The notes under the pieces were generated by a model, which made no database searches, had not been told where the DNA came from, and saw nothing but the letters and a program-made list of their open reading frames with translations. The position numbers and the translations under genes are program-made. 64,000 bases of DNA from an uncultured bacterium (GTDB lineage Bacteria; Actinomycetota; Coriobacteriia; Coriobacteriales; Coriobacteriaceae): positions 1 to 64,000 of the forward strand of contig CAJMNK010000002.1 of assembly GCA_905214905.1 (NCBI GenBank), written 5' to 3'. Shown here piece after piece: positions 7,872 to 16,271 of the stretch. Every line of letters begins with the position of its first letter. Positions within the stretch are counted from its first letter, which is position 1.

Positions 7872-9558
7872 GTTTCTGGGATTTGCCTGGGAGCTGCTGG
7901 CAAAGGTTGTCTACAACGTCGTTGCCGTTGTGAGCTCCATCCTTAACCTGCTGGTGTTTGGCTGGGTTGAGTACTTCAACATCTTTATGACCTACTTCAC
8001 CACGTTTGACCTGGTGGGCAAGATCGGCGCGGTCATTCTGTTTGCCATGCTCATCGCAGTCCCCGTGCTGATTGTGGCCATTCTGATCCACCACTACCGC
8101 ATCAACCGTCGCCTGCATCGCGACGACACGTCCAACAAGGCGCTCTATCGCGAGATCGGCCGCCTGAACAAGCAGGTGCTCGACCTCATGGACGAGAAGA
8201 ACAAGCTGCTGGCGCTCAAGGTCAATGCCATGGGCGGCACCAAGCAGATTCCGTACGTGGGTGCCTCGGCCCTGGCCGACGACCACCTGCCCACGGTGGG
8301 CAACGTGGTGGGCGCCGCTGCGGGCGCCGCTGCGGGCGAGGGCGCCGCGGCGACGGCCGTCATGTCGGGCAACGCGTCGCTCGCGCTCGACGGTGCGGGC
8401 GTCAAGGATGCCGCGGCCGCCATGGCCAAGGCGACCGTCGAGGCCAAGACCCTTGCCGAGGAAAAAGAAATCGCCCAGGCCAACCGCTTCCCCAAGCTGT
8501 CCCTGGTGGACCTTAAGTACCGCGACTGGGAATCGCCGGTCTACGACGATGCCATCTCGCTGGAGGACTTTGTCGACAGCTTCCGCGCGTTTGCGTGCAG
8601 CCAGATGAAGCTCTACTACACGCCCGAGATCATCCGCCGCTTTGTGGCCGGCATGGCCGCCTCCAAGCTGCTGATCCTGGAGGGCATCTCGGGTACCGGT
8701 AAGACGTCGCTGCCCTACAGCTTTAGCCGCTACTTGGACAACCCCGCGACCATCGTTTCGGTGCAGCCGAGCTTCCGCGACCGCACCGAGGTGCTGGGCT
8801 ACTTCAACGAGTTTTCCAAGCGCTTTAACGAGACCGAGTTCCTCCGCGCCGTGTATGAGGCGGGCCTTCGCCAGGACCCGTCCATGATCGTGCTCGACGA
8901 GATGAACCTCGCCCGCGTGGAGTACTACTTTGCCGAGATCCTGTCGGTGCTCGAGATGCCCAGCCACGACGAATGGGTGCTCGACCTGGTGCCCACCCAG
9001 TGGGCCGCCGACCCCAAGGCCCTGCACGACGGCAAGCTCACCATTCCCGACAGCCTGTGGTTTATCGGCACGGCCAACAACGACGACTCCACCTTTACCA
9101 TCACGGACAAGGTGTACGACCGCGCAATCCCCATCGAGCTCAACGAGCGCGCCGACGCGTTTGAGTGCGAGCCGCACGAGCGCGTGCACGTGACGGCCGA
9201 TCACCTGCAGTATCTATTCCAAAAGGCCAAGGTCGAGTATGTGATCGACGAGGAGCTGCTCCAGAAGATGCACAAGCTGGACCAGTACCTGCAGACCCGC
9301 TTTAAGCTGGCCTTTGGTAACCGTATCATCAAGCAGATGTACGACTTCATCCCCGTGTACGTGGCGTGCGGCGGCACCGAGCTGGGCGGCATGGACTACA
9401 TCATCGCCCGCAAGGTGCTCAAGAAGTTTGAGTCCATGAACGTGAGCTTTGTGCGCGACGAGATGAAGGGCCTGATCGAGTACATCGAGAAGACCTTTGG
9501 CGAGGGCGGCCTGCCCGATTCCGTCATGTACTTGCAGCGGATCCAGAACTTCTACTAA
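7864..9558 (+). CDS. Membrane-anchored McrB-like AAA+ ATPase
   Basis: A 564-residue protein beginning with GTG at 7864, inside the end of the peptidase gene. Two hydrophobic segments (about 10-35 and 50-78) anchor it, then comes a short coiled coil (about 90-120), an Ala/Gly-rich linker (120-200) and an AAA+ module: Walker A GISGTGKT at 274-281, Walker B with McrB-like signature MIVLDEMNLARVEYYF from 341, and sensor-1 GTANNDD near 402. The DEMNLARxEYYF element is the hallmark of the McrB/MoxR-like branch that works with McrC/DUF2357 partners, and such a partner is the next gene. Family knowledge places McrB in restriction, but no nuclease is visible here and the neighbours are export genes. 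The role in secretion is inference. Confidence 0.88.
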   Translation: MSEFLGFAWELLAKVVYNVVAVVSSILNLLVFGWVEYFNIFMTYFTTFDLVGKIGAVILFAMLIAVPVLIVAILIHHYRINRRLHRDDTSNKALYREIGRLNKQVLDLMDEKNKLLALKVNAMGGTKQIPYVGASALADDHLPTVGNVVGAAAGAAAGEGAAATAVMSGNASLALDGAGVKDAAAAMAKATVEAKTLAEEKEIAQANRFPKLSLVDLKYRDWESPVYDDAISLEDFVDSFRAFACSQMKLYYTPEIIRRFVAGMAASKLLILEGISGTGKTSLPYSFSRYLDNPATIVSVQPSFRDRTEVLGYFNEFSKRFNETEFLRAVYEAGLRQDPSMIVLDEMNLARVEYYFAEILSVLEMPSHDEWVLDLVPTQWAADPKALHDGKLTIPDSLWFIGTANNDDSTFTITDKVYDRAIPIELNERADAFECEPHERVHVTADHLQYLFQKAKVEYVIDEELLQKMHKLDQYLQTRFKLAFGNRIIKQMYDFIPVYVACGGTELGGMDYIIARKVLKKFESMNVSFVRDEMKGLIEYIEKTFGEGGLPDSVMYLQRIQNFY

Positions 9559-9570
9559 TGCTGTAAGTGC

Positions 9571-9599
9571 GGGGCGGCGTGATGTCGCCTCGCCCCTTT
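9571..9599 (+). terminator. Possible attenuator hairpin between the AAA+ and DUF2357 genes
   Basis: GGGGCG at 571-576 of this kilobase pairs with CGCCCC at 9591-9596, extended by a GC-rich inner part, followed by TTT only. It may reduce rather than end transcription, since the next gene starts 29 bp later and clearly belongs to the same cluster. Confidence 0.45.
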
Positions 9600-9627
9600 C
9601 CGATCGATCCAATCTATGGAGTAACCC

Positions 9628-11874
9628 ATGTCCGAGACCATTCAGGACCTCTATACCAGCTTCTCCGAGCAGATGGAGCCCATCCAGGAGGACAGCCGCT
9701 ACTTCCGCTATCTGTTTGAGATGGCGCAGGCCTCGGGCACCACGATCGAACAGCAGCGCGAGGAGCTCGTCAAGGTGGTGGACGAGGAATGGATCAGCAT
9801 GATCGAGGACTCGCTCGACGCCATCAACACCATCATCGAAAAGCCGCGCCGCTTTATCACCACCGAGGAAGAGGTGGTGCCGGTCTCGCTCGCCAAAAAG
9901 ATCAGCGCCGACAGCGTTCGCCATCTGAGCCAAAACACGCAGTTTTTGGCGCCGAGCGACGACGGCGGAGTTCACCCCACGCGCATCCTCAATGTCAATA
10001 CCGTTGAGACCTACGACCTGTACGAGAACCGCTTTATCTACCACTTGATTCAGCGCCTGCTGACGTTTGTGGACAAGCGCACCGACGTGATCTTTTGGTC
10101 GACGGGCAACGAGATCCGCAACCGCTTTAAGATGCACAGCAAGATCGACGACGCGTACGAAGAGATCGAGTACAACGTCGAGATGACGGTCAAAAACCGC
10201 CAGAGCTTTGCCGAGAACGACGCCGACAACATGGACGTCTTTATGCGCATCGACCGCGTGCGTCGCCTGGTCATGGCGCTGCGCGGCGCGTCGTTCTGCC
10301 AGATCATGAACGGCTGCAGTGCGGTTCGCAGCCCCATCCAGCGCACCAACCTCATCATGAAGGACCCCAACTACCGCAAGTGCTACCAGCTGTGGCAGTT
10401 TATGGAGCGCTACGACAAGGTGGGCTACAACATCGATGTGCAGCAGCAGGCGCTGGCGTTCGATGACGAGTACATGGTGCAGATGTACACCAACCTCATT
10501 AACAACTACGCCGTCTTTAAGAGCCTGACCGACGATGAGCGCAACCTGCAGGAGCTCGAGAACGTGCAACACGCACCGGTGGCGCCCAAGTTTATTAAGG
10601 AGATTAAGGAGGTGCAGGTTGATAGCCCCGACCTGCCCGACGTTGAGGTCCGTCGCGTGTTTGTGGAGGAGGTCACGCAGGCCCAGCTCGATGCCGAGCA
10701 GGCGCTGGCCGAGGCGCGCGAGCAGATCGAGGAGCTGCAGGGCCAGGTGAAATCCTGGAAGGTGCAGGCGCACGCGTTGACCGACGAGCGCGACGACCTG
10801 GCCGACGAACTGGACGAGGCCAAGACGCGCGAGCTGGCGTTGACGCAGCGCGCTCAGATGGCCGAGGCGGATGCCGAGGAACTGCGCGGCTCGCTGGAGG
10901 ATGTCGAGGCGGGCAAGAAAGCTGCCGAGGCCGACGCTGTCGAGGCGCGTGAGACTGCGGCGGCGCAGCTGGCGCAGACGCGTGCCGAGGCAGATGCCGA
11001 GGTCGCGGCCGCTCGTGCCGACGCGGACGCCAAGGTTGCTGCCGCCGAGCAGGCAGCCTCCGAGCAGGTCGCGCAGGTCGAGAGTGACGCCGCTGCGGCC
11101 CTGGCTGCCAAGGTGGCCGCCGATGCCGCTGAGCTGCAGGCCGCCAAGGACGCAGCCGCGGCCGAGCTTGCCGGCGTGCGCGAGACGTGCGCCAAGGAAG
11201 TTGCCGAGCTGCATGCCAAGCTGGACGCCGCTCAGCTGCAGATTGAGGAAGCGCAGCTGACGGCCGAGCGCGATGCTCGCGCCGCGCAGGAGGCGGCCGA
11301 CGCCTCGGCAGCCGCAGCGGAGCAGGCGCTCGCCGACACCGTTGCCGCGGCTGAGGCGAAGGTCTCCGCCGCCCAGCAGGCCGCCGATGCCGCAATCGAT
11401 GCTGCCCGTGCGGCCGCCGACTCTGCCGTTGAGCAGGCTGCGGTGGATGCCAACGAAAAGGTCGCCGCCGCTGCCGCCGAGCGCGACACCGCCACGCGTG
11501 CCGCCGAGGAGACCCGTGCCGACGCCGATGCACGCATTGCCGCGGCCGAGCTCGAGGCGGGGGAGCGCATCGAGCAGGAGGTCGCCGCCGTCCGTGCCGC
11601 TTGCGAGCGCGAGGTCGAAGCTGCTCGCGCGGAGATGCAGCAGCGCCTGGACGCGCTGGCGCAAGAGCTGGAGCGGGCCGAGCGCAACCGTGAGCGTGCC
11701 GAGCGCCGCGCCGAGGGCAACAGCCTGTCGCGCTATCTGCTGGCCCGCTTGCGCGGCGAGGCTGGCGAGGGCGTGGCCACCGCGCCTGACGAGGATGGCG
11801 CTTCTGCGGCGGATGCCACCGAGGCCGAGGTCGCTGCCGACCCCGAGACTTCCGCAAAGGACGACGACAAGTGA
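9628..11874 (+). CDS. DUF2357 (McrC-like N-terminal) protein with long coiled coil
   Basis: A 748-residue protein. Residues 1 to about 330 resemble DUF2357, the non-nuclease part of McrC-like partners, including YENRFIYHLIQRLL at about 132 and the motif KDPNYRKCYQLW near 250. From about 345 to 700 the sequence is an almost uninterrupted Ala/Glu/Lys/Arg-rich coiled coil, ending in an acidic tail. I see no PD-(D/E)XK nuclease motif anywhere, which separates it from true McrC. It follows the AAA+ gene and overlaps the second signal peptidase by one base pair (TGATG). It has no signal peptide or membrane helix, so it is cytoplasmic, probably held at the membrane by the AAA+ partner. The function is unknown. 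Confidence 0.82.
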   Translation: MSETIQDLYTSFSEQMEPIQEDSRYFRYLFEMAQASGTTIEQQREELVKVVDEEWISMIEDSLDAINTIIEKPRRFITTEEEVVPVSLAKKISADSVRHLSQNTQFLAPSDDGGVHPTRILNVNTVETYDLYENRFIYHLIQRLLTFVDKRTDVIFWSTGNEIRNRFKMHSKIDDAYEEIEYNVEMTVKNRQSFAENDADNMDVFMRIDRVRRLVMALRGASFCQIMNGCSAVRSPIQRTNLIMKDPNYRKCYQLWQFMERYDKVGYNIDVQQQALAFDDEYMVQMYTNLINNYAVFKSLTDDERNLQELENVQHAPVAPKFIKEIKEVQVDSPDLPDVEVRRVFVEEVTQAQLDAEQALAEAREQIEELQGQVKSWKVQAHALTDERDDLADELDEAKTRELALTQRAQMAEADAEELRGSLEDVEAGKKAAEADAVEARETAAAQLAQTRAEADAEVAAARADADAKVAAAEQAASEQVAQVESDAAAALAAKVAADAAELQAAKDAAAAELAGVRETCAKEVAELHAKLDAAQLQIEEAQLTAERDARAAQEAADASAAAAEQALADTVAAAEAKVSAAQQAADAAIDAARAAADSAVEQAAVDANEKVAAAAAERDTATRAAEETRADADARIAAAELEAGERIEQEVAAVRAACEREVEAARAEMQQRLDALAQELERAERNRERAERRAEGNSLSRYLLARLRGEAGEGVATAPDEDGASAADATEAEVAADPETSAKDDDK

Positions 11875-12578
11875 TGAAGCACGTGCTCCGCGTGATCAAC
11901 GTGTTAGCGACCGTGGTGATCCTCGTCGCCTTTGTGGTGCTGCTGCGCACGGTGTTCACGCCCGCCGGCGAGATCCCCACCATCATGGGCTACGGCTTTA
12001 TGCGTACGCTGACCGGCTCGATGGAGCCGGCGATTCCCGTGCACTCGTTTATCGTCGTCGATACCGACAACAGCCAGGCCTACCAGGTGGGCGATATCAT
12101 CACCTTCCATTCGTCCGATGACGTGCTGGAGGGTTCGCTCAACACGCACCGCATCGTATCCGTGGAGGCCGCGTCCGACGGTTCGCCGGTCTACCACACC
12201 AAGGGTGACGCCAATCCGGTCGAGGACGCCGCACCCGTGCCCGCCGCCGATGTTGTGGGCCGCGTGGTCTTTGTCTCGGCAGGCCTGGGCGTTGTGGTGT
12301 CGCTGCTCACCAATCCGCTGCTGTTCTTTCCGCTTATCGTGGTGCCGCTGATCGTGCTGCTGCTGCTCGAGATTCGCCATATGGTCAAGACAACGCAAGA
12401 GGTGGCACGCGCCGAGGACGAGGCCGCCCTGCGCGCAGCCGTGGAGCAGATTCGCGAAAAACGTCGCCGCGAGCAGGAAGGCCGGGACAGTGTCAAGGAC
12501 CCAGGCGATGACGATCGTGCCCAGGGGCGTGCGGAAGCCGACCCCGACGCCCTCGACGATTCCAACCACTCGGCATAG
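11874..12578 (+). CDS. Second SipW-like signal peptidase (S26B)
   Basis: A 234-residue membrane peptidase: N-terminal helix (about 5-28), catalytic TGSMEP (Ser49), NTHR (His92), KGD (Asp112), a long hydrophobic segment (about 130-170) and a charged C-terminal coiled coil with many Arg and Glu residues. The ATG at 11874 overlaps the preceding stop as TGATG, indicating translational coupling; a GTG three bases earlier is an alternative. Its cluster partner at 7125 has the same order of parts but differs in sequence, so the two may have different substrates or form a heteromer. It closes the export block. Confidence 0.88.
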   Translation: MKHVLRVINVLATVVILVAFVVLLRTVFTPAGEIPTIMGYGFMRTLTGSMEPAIPVHSFIVVDTDNSQAYQVGDIITFHSSDDVLEGSLNTHRIVSVEAASDGSPVYHTKGDANPVEDAAPVPAADVVGRVVFVSAGLGVVVSLLTNPLLFFPLIVVPLIVLLLLEIRHMVKTTQEVARAEDEAALRAAVEQIREKRRREQEGRDSVKDPGDDDRAQGRAEADPDALDDSNHSA

Positions 12579-12703
12579 CTCATCCGCACCTTTCGTCCCT
12601 ACAATAGGGACGCTCGTAGATGTTCCGATTCGCCCGCTTTTCCATACCAATATTCGTGCTACAGTTTGAGCGCTTTGTTGCCAATTGATTTCGGGGGAGT
12701 GGG

Positions 12704-13726
12704 ATGGAACAGGAGCGCTCGGCGCAGCGTGCACGTGAAAGGGCTTCGGTACCGATGACGGCGGCGTCCGATTTTATCGTGCCCGAGGGCACCGACGAGC
12801 TCAGCCGTAGCACCCGCCGCGCCTGGCGCGAGCGCCTTAACGATGCGTCGTCGCGCAAGATGATCACGGGCGTCTTGGCTACGCTGGTGGGCGGTTCGTT
12901 TTGGGGCTTCTCGGGCACCAGCGCGAGCTTTCTGTTCGATACCTTCCACGTCGACACCTTGTGGCTTATGAGCGTGCGTCAGATTCTCGCCGGTCTACTC
13001 TTTATGGCCGTGGTTGTAACGCGCGACCGCGAGCGCCTGATTAAGCTCTGGACCACACCCGCCGACCGCAAACAGCTGCTGCTCTTTACCGCCTTTGGCC
13101 TGCTGTTCAACCAGTTTTGCTATCTTTCGGCCGTGCGCCTGACGAACGCCGGGACCGCGACGGTGCTCCAGTGCCTGCAGCTCGTTATCATCATGGGCTA
13201 CACCTGCGTGATCGATCGCCGCATGCCGCGTACTCGCGAAGTCATCGGCATTGGCCTGGCTCTGGGTGGAACCTTTTTAATCGCCACCGGCGGCGACCCC
13301 ACCAGCCTGAATATCTCGCCGCTTGGCCTGGCAGCAGGTCTTATGTGTGCGGTCAGCGCCGCGTGTATGGCGGTGATTCCCGCCAAGATTCTGCCCGAAT
13401 ACGGCAGCCCCATCGTCACGGGCTCGGCAATGCTCACGGCGGGCGTGGTCTCGTGCGTCTTCGTGCAGCCTTGGGCGCATATGCCGGCGCTCGATGCCGC
13501 CGGTATCGAGGCACTCGCGGTGTTCGTGGTTATCGGCTCGTTTTTTGCTTACATGCTCTATATGCAGGGCGTTAAGGACATCGGCTCGGTGCGTGCGAGC
13601 CTCATCGGAACTGTGGAGCCGGTTTCGGCGACCATCACCAGCGCCGTGATGCTGGGCACAGTGTTTTTGCCGACCGACCTTATCGGCTTTGCCATGATCA
13701 TCGTGATGATGTTTCTCACGGTGTAG
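12704..13726 (+). CDS. EamA (DMT) family transporter
   Basis: A 340-residue integral membrane protein with about ten predicted helices starting near residue 58 (ATLVGGSFWGFSGTSASFLF), arranged as two EamA repeats. Conserved features include the glycine/serine-rich first helix and the ending VEPVSATITSAVMLG of the ninth. The first 55 residues are a polar cytoplasmic extension. The start follows GGGGGAGTGGG. The family exports or imports small metabolites such as amino acids; substrate cannot be told from sequence. It stands alone, 125 bp after the export cluster and on the same strand; a short GTCCCT/AGGGAC hairpin lies in the gap at 12594-12610. Confidence 0.88.
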   Translation: MEQERSAQRARERASVPMTAASDFIVPEGTDELSRSTRRAWRERLNDASSRKMITGVLATLVGGSFWGFSGTSASFLFDTFHVDTLWLMSVRQILAGLLFMAVVVTRDRERLIKLWTTPADRKQLLLFTAFGLLFNQFCYLSAVRLTNAGTATVLQCLQLVIIMGYTCVIDRRMPRTREVIGIGLALGGTFLIATGGDPTSLNISPLGLAAGLMCAVSAACMAVIPAKILPEYGSPIVTGSAMLTAGVVSCVFVQPWAHMPALDAAGIEALAVFVVIGSFFAYMLYMQGVKDIGSVRASLIGTVEPVSATITSAVMLGTVFLPTDLIGFAMIIVMMFLTV

Positions 13727-13875
13727 CTGGTGCCGCCGCCAAGACAGAAAAGGTGTTGTGCCGCATTTTCGCCAATTGATGTCCGTGTCTGGAGTTTAGC
13801 TGTCGATGCTCAAAATGCCATAAACTAGTAACGTTATGGACTTTTTCATTGCGACTCAATTGCGAGGATTTCTTT

Positions 13876-16188
13876 ATGGCTGGTAATCACTTTAAGGGCA
13901 GCGATAGCGGCCGCCCTGCAGTTCCGCCGCGTCCGAACGGGGCTGGTAAGGCCGGCACGCCGGGCGGCGCTGGACAGGGCGGTCCCGGTAAGCGCGTGTC
14001 CCCGGGCGAGACGGCGATGTTTACCGCTCTGTACGAGCAGTCTCAAAAGGCAAAAAAGACCGGCCGTGCAAGAGGGAATGTCTTTGCGGGCGGTGCAACC
14101 TCCACGTCGCAGCCGAGCGGGGCTCCTTCGGTACCTGCGAACAACGCAGGTGCTGCCAACGTCGCGAATACCGCCGGCAACGTTAATGCCGGCAAGGCCG
14201 CCAACAATACTCCCTCTGCCGGTGGCGCGGGGCTTACGGGTAACCTTGGCACGATTTACACCGGCGCCTCCGAGACTGGCACGTTCGCCCGCCTGGATGA
14301 TAGCGGTGCCGAGTTTGCGGGCTCGGGTTCCAAGGAAGATTATTACGATTTTGGCTTGAACTACGGTAGCGACGCTTCGTCGAGTTCGACCTCTGACGGT
14401 CTGGTCCGTCATCGCCATCGCAAGGGCGAGCGCAAAAAGCGTCACACCGGCGCCATTGTTGCCGCTGTGGTCGCGGTGCTTCTCGTTGCGCTTGGCGCAG
14501 GCGGCTTTATGCTGCTTAACTCGGCAAAGACCGTAAAGAGCGAAGCGAAGGAGGCTGTCGAGATCGTCGGTGGCCTTAAGGACAAGGTCACGTCGGGCGA
14601 TTTTTCGACGCTGCCTGACGACGCGAAGAAGATCGATGAGCTCTGCGACAGCATGAAGGCGGAGACTTCGAGCCCGCTGTGGACGGCGGCTTCGTTTATC
14701 CCGGTGTATGGCAGCGATATCAATGCGGCCCGCACCATGATTGATGCCCTGTCCGATGTCTCGAGCAACGCGCTGGTTCCCATGGCCGACAACCTTTCGC
14801 AGGCCACGCCCGGCAAGTTGTTTCAGGACGGCATGATTAACGTGTCCGCGCTGCAGGCCGTTGCCGATTCGCTTTCCGATAGCTCCAAGGTGTTCAAGAG
14901 CGCCAACGAGAAGGTCCAGGGCATTGGCGATACTCATATTTCTCAGGTGACCGAGCTGGTCGATAAGGCCAAGGACGGCTTTGCCACCCTCAATGGCGCG
15001 GTTGACGCGGCGGAGAAGGTTGCCCCCGTCCTTCCCCAGATGCTCGGCGCCAACGGCCAGACGCGCAACTACCTTGTGTACGCCATGAACAACGTCGAGA
15101 TTCGTGCTTGCGGCGGCTTTGGCGGTTCGCAGGGCCTGATTTCGGTCACTGACGGCCAGATGTCGATTGGCGAGTTTGTTCCCCGCATTGGACTCAGCGA
15201 GGATGAGGCAGTCGAGAGCGTCGACGAAGAGGATGAGGCGCTGTTCGGCAACCACAGTAACCTGTACAACTCGGGCAATACCTATTCGCCTGATTGGCCC
15301 CGCAACTCGCAGCGTGTCGCCGCGCTGTGGAAGTCCCAGTATGGACAGGACGTTGATGGCGTCATCGGTATCGACCCGGTGTTCCTGCAGTATCTGCTGG
15401 GCCTGGTCGGTAACGTGTCACTGCCCGATGGTACGGTCGTCGACGGTACCAACGCGGCGAAGGTTCTCATGCACGATGTGTATTGGAACTATCCGGTCGA
15501 GGAGTCGGACGGCATCTTTGCGGCTGTTGCCAGCGCTGCCTTCGACAAGATTCTTGGCGGTATCGGCGATGTCGATGTTACGAAGCTTGTCAGCGCCGTT
15601 GAGCGCGGTGCCGAAGAGGGCCGTCTGATTGCTTGGATGAGAAACGATGATGAGCAGAATGCCATCAAAGAGACGGGCATTGACGCTTCGCTGCCCGATC
15701 CGGATGATCCGAGTGCCGATCCCGTTGCCGGCGTTTACTTTAACAACCTGAGCTTCTCCAAGCTCGACTGGTACCTGAACGCCGACACACAGATTGGCCA
15801 GGGCGTGAAGAACGGCGACGGCACGTGCTCCTATCGCATCACCGTTACCCTGACGAACATCATGACGCAGGAGGAGGCCGGCAAGCTGCCCGACTACGTC
15901 GCGGCGAGCGCGCCCGATGCCGCGCGCGACGACGAGCGTCTGAATGTCTCACTGTTTGCCCCGACGGGCGGCAACATCAGTGACCTTACGGTTGAGGGCA
16001 CCCAGTTTGGTCTTGGCGCCGCTACGTGGCATGGAATCCCCTTCTATTCGGGCACCGTTGACCTGCATGCTGGCGAGACGACGACGATCACGTATACGCT
16101 GACCACGTCGGCCGAGGCGGGGGACAAGCCGCTTACGCTGCGTCAGACTCCTACATGCCAGGCGGCTCGCGACGGCGCGTCGGCGTAG
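13876..16188 (+). CDS. DUF4012 domain membrane protein
   Basis: A 770-residue protein typical of high-GC Gram-positive bacteria. A low-complexity Gly/Ala/Asn-rich cytoplasmic part (1-180) precedes one membrane helix (GAIVAAVVAVLLVALGAGGF, about 195-215) and a large extracellular part. The DUF4012 core is recognised by NYLVYAMNNVEIRACGGFGG around residue 400, which parallels the family consensus of a polar pentad followed by ELRATGGFIGS. I start at ATG 13876, with GCGAGGA 8 nt upstream; a TTG 27 bp earlier is in frame but lacks a site. In other Actinobacteria such genes lie with cell-wall or polysaccharide genes; here glmM follows. The function is not known. Confidence 0.85.
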   Translation: MAGNHFKGSDSGRPAVPPRPNGAGKAGTPGGAGQGGPGKRVSPGETAMFTALYEQSQKAKKTGRARGNVFAGGATSTSQPSGAPSVPANNAGAANVANTAGNVNAGKAANNTPSAGGAGLTGNLGTIYTGASETGTFARLDDSGAEFAGSGSKEDYYDFGLNYGSDASSSSTSDGLVRHRHRKGERKKRHTGAIVAAVVAVLLVALGAGGFMLLNSAKTVKSEAKEAVEIVGGLKDKVTSGDFSTLPDDAKKIDELCDSMKAETSSPLWTAASFIPVYGSDINAARTMIDALSDVSSNALVPMADNLSQATPGKLFQDGMINVSALQAVADSLSDSSKVFKSANEKVQGIGDTHISQVTELVDKAKDGFATLNGAVDAAEKVAPVLPQMLGANGQTRNYLVYAMNNVEIRACGGFGGSQGLISVTDGQMSIGEFVPRIGLSEDEAVESVDEEDEALFGNHSNLYNSGNTYSPDWPRNSQRVAALWKSQYGQDVDGVIGIDPVFLQYLLGLVGNVSLPDGTVVDGTNAAKVLMHDVYWNYPVEESDGIFAAVASAAFDKILGGIGDVDVTKLVSAVERGAEEGRLIAWMRNDDEQNAIKETGIDASLPDPDDPSADPVAGVYFNNLSFSKLDWYLNADTQIGQGVKNGDGTCSYRITVTLTNIMTQEEAGKLPDYVAASAPDAARDDERLNVSLFAPTGGNISDLTVEGTQFGLGAATWHGIPFYSGTVDLHAGETTTITYTLTTSAEAGDKPLTLRQTPTCQAARDGASA

Positions 16189-16224
16189 GGTTTTTCTGGT
16201 AGCGCAGATAATCGAGTACCATTT

Positions 16225-16258
16225 TGGGGCGGACAGGCAATCTGTTCGCCCCTATTTT
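16225..16258 (+). terminator. Intrinsic terminator after the DUF4012 gene
   Basis: GGGGCGGACAG pairs with CTGTTCGCCCC across a 5-nt loop and is followed by TATTTTG. It ends just before the ribosome site of glmM, so glmM may be partly expressed by readthrough. Confidence 0.65.
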
Positions 16259-16271
16259 GTAAGGAGAGCGC

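Noticed and set aside
9214..11664. An 816-codon open frame on the minus strand
   Set aside because: It lies antisense to the DUF2357 gene, whose Ala/Glu-rich codons leave the reverse frame open. No ribosome site and a low-complexity Leu/Gly product.
7864..11874. A classical McrBC restriction system
   Set aside because: The AAA+ protein is membrane-anchored and the partner has no visible nuclease; the neighbours are export genes. I keep the McrBC likeness only as a fold relation.
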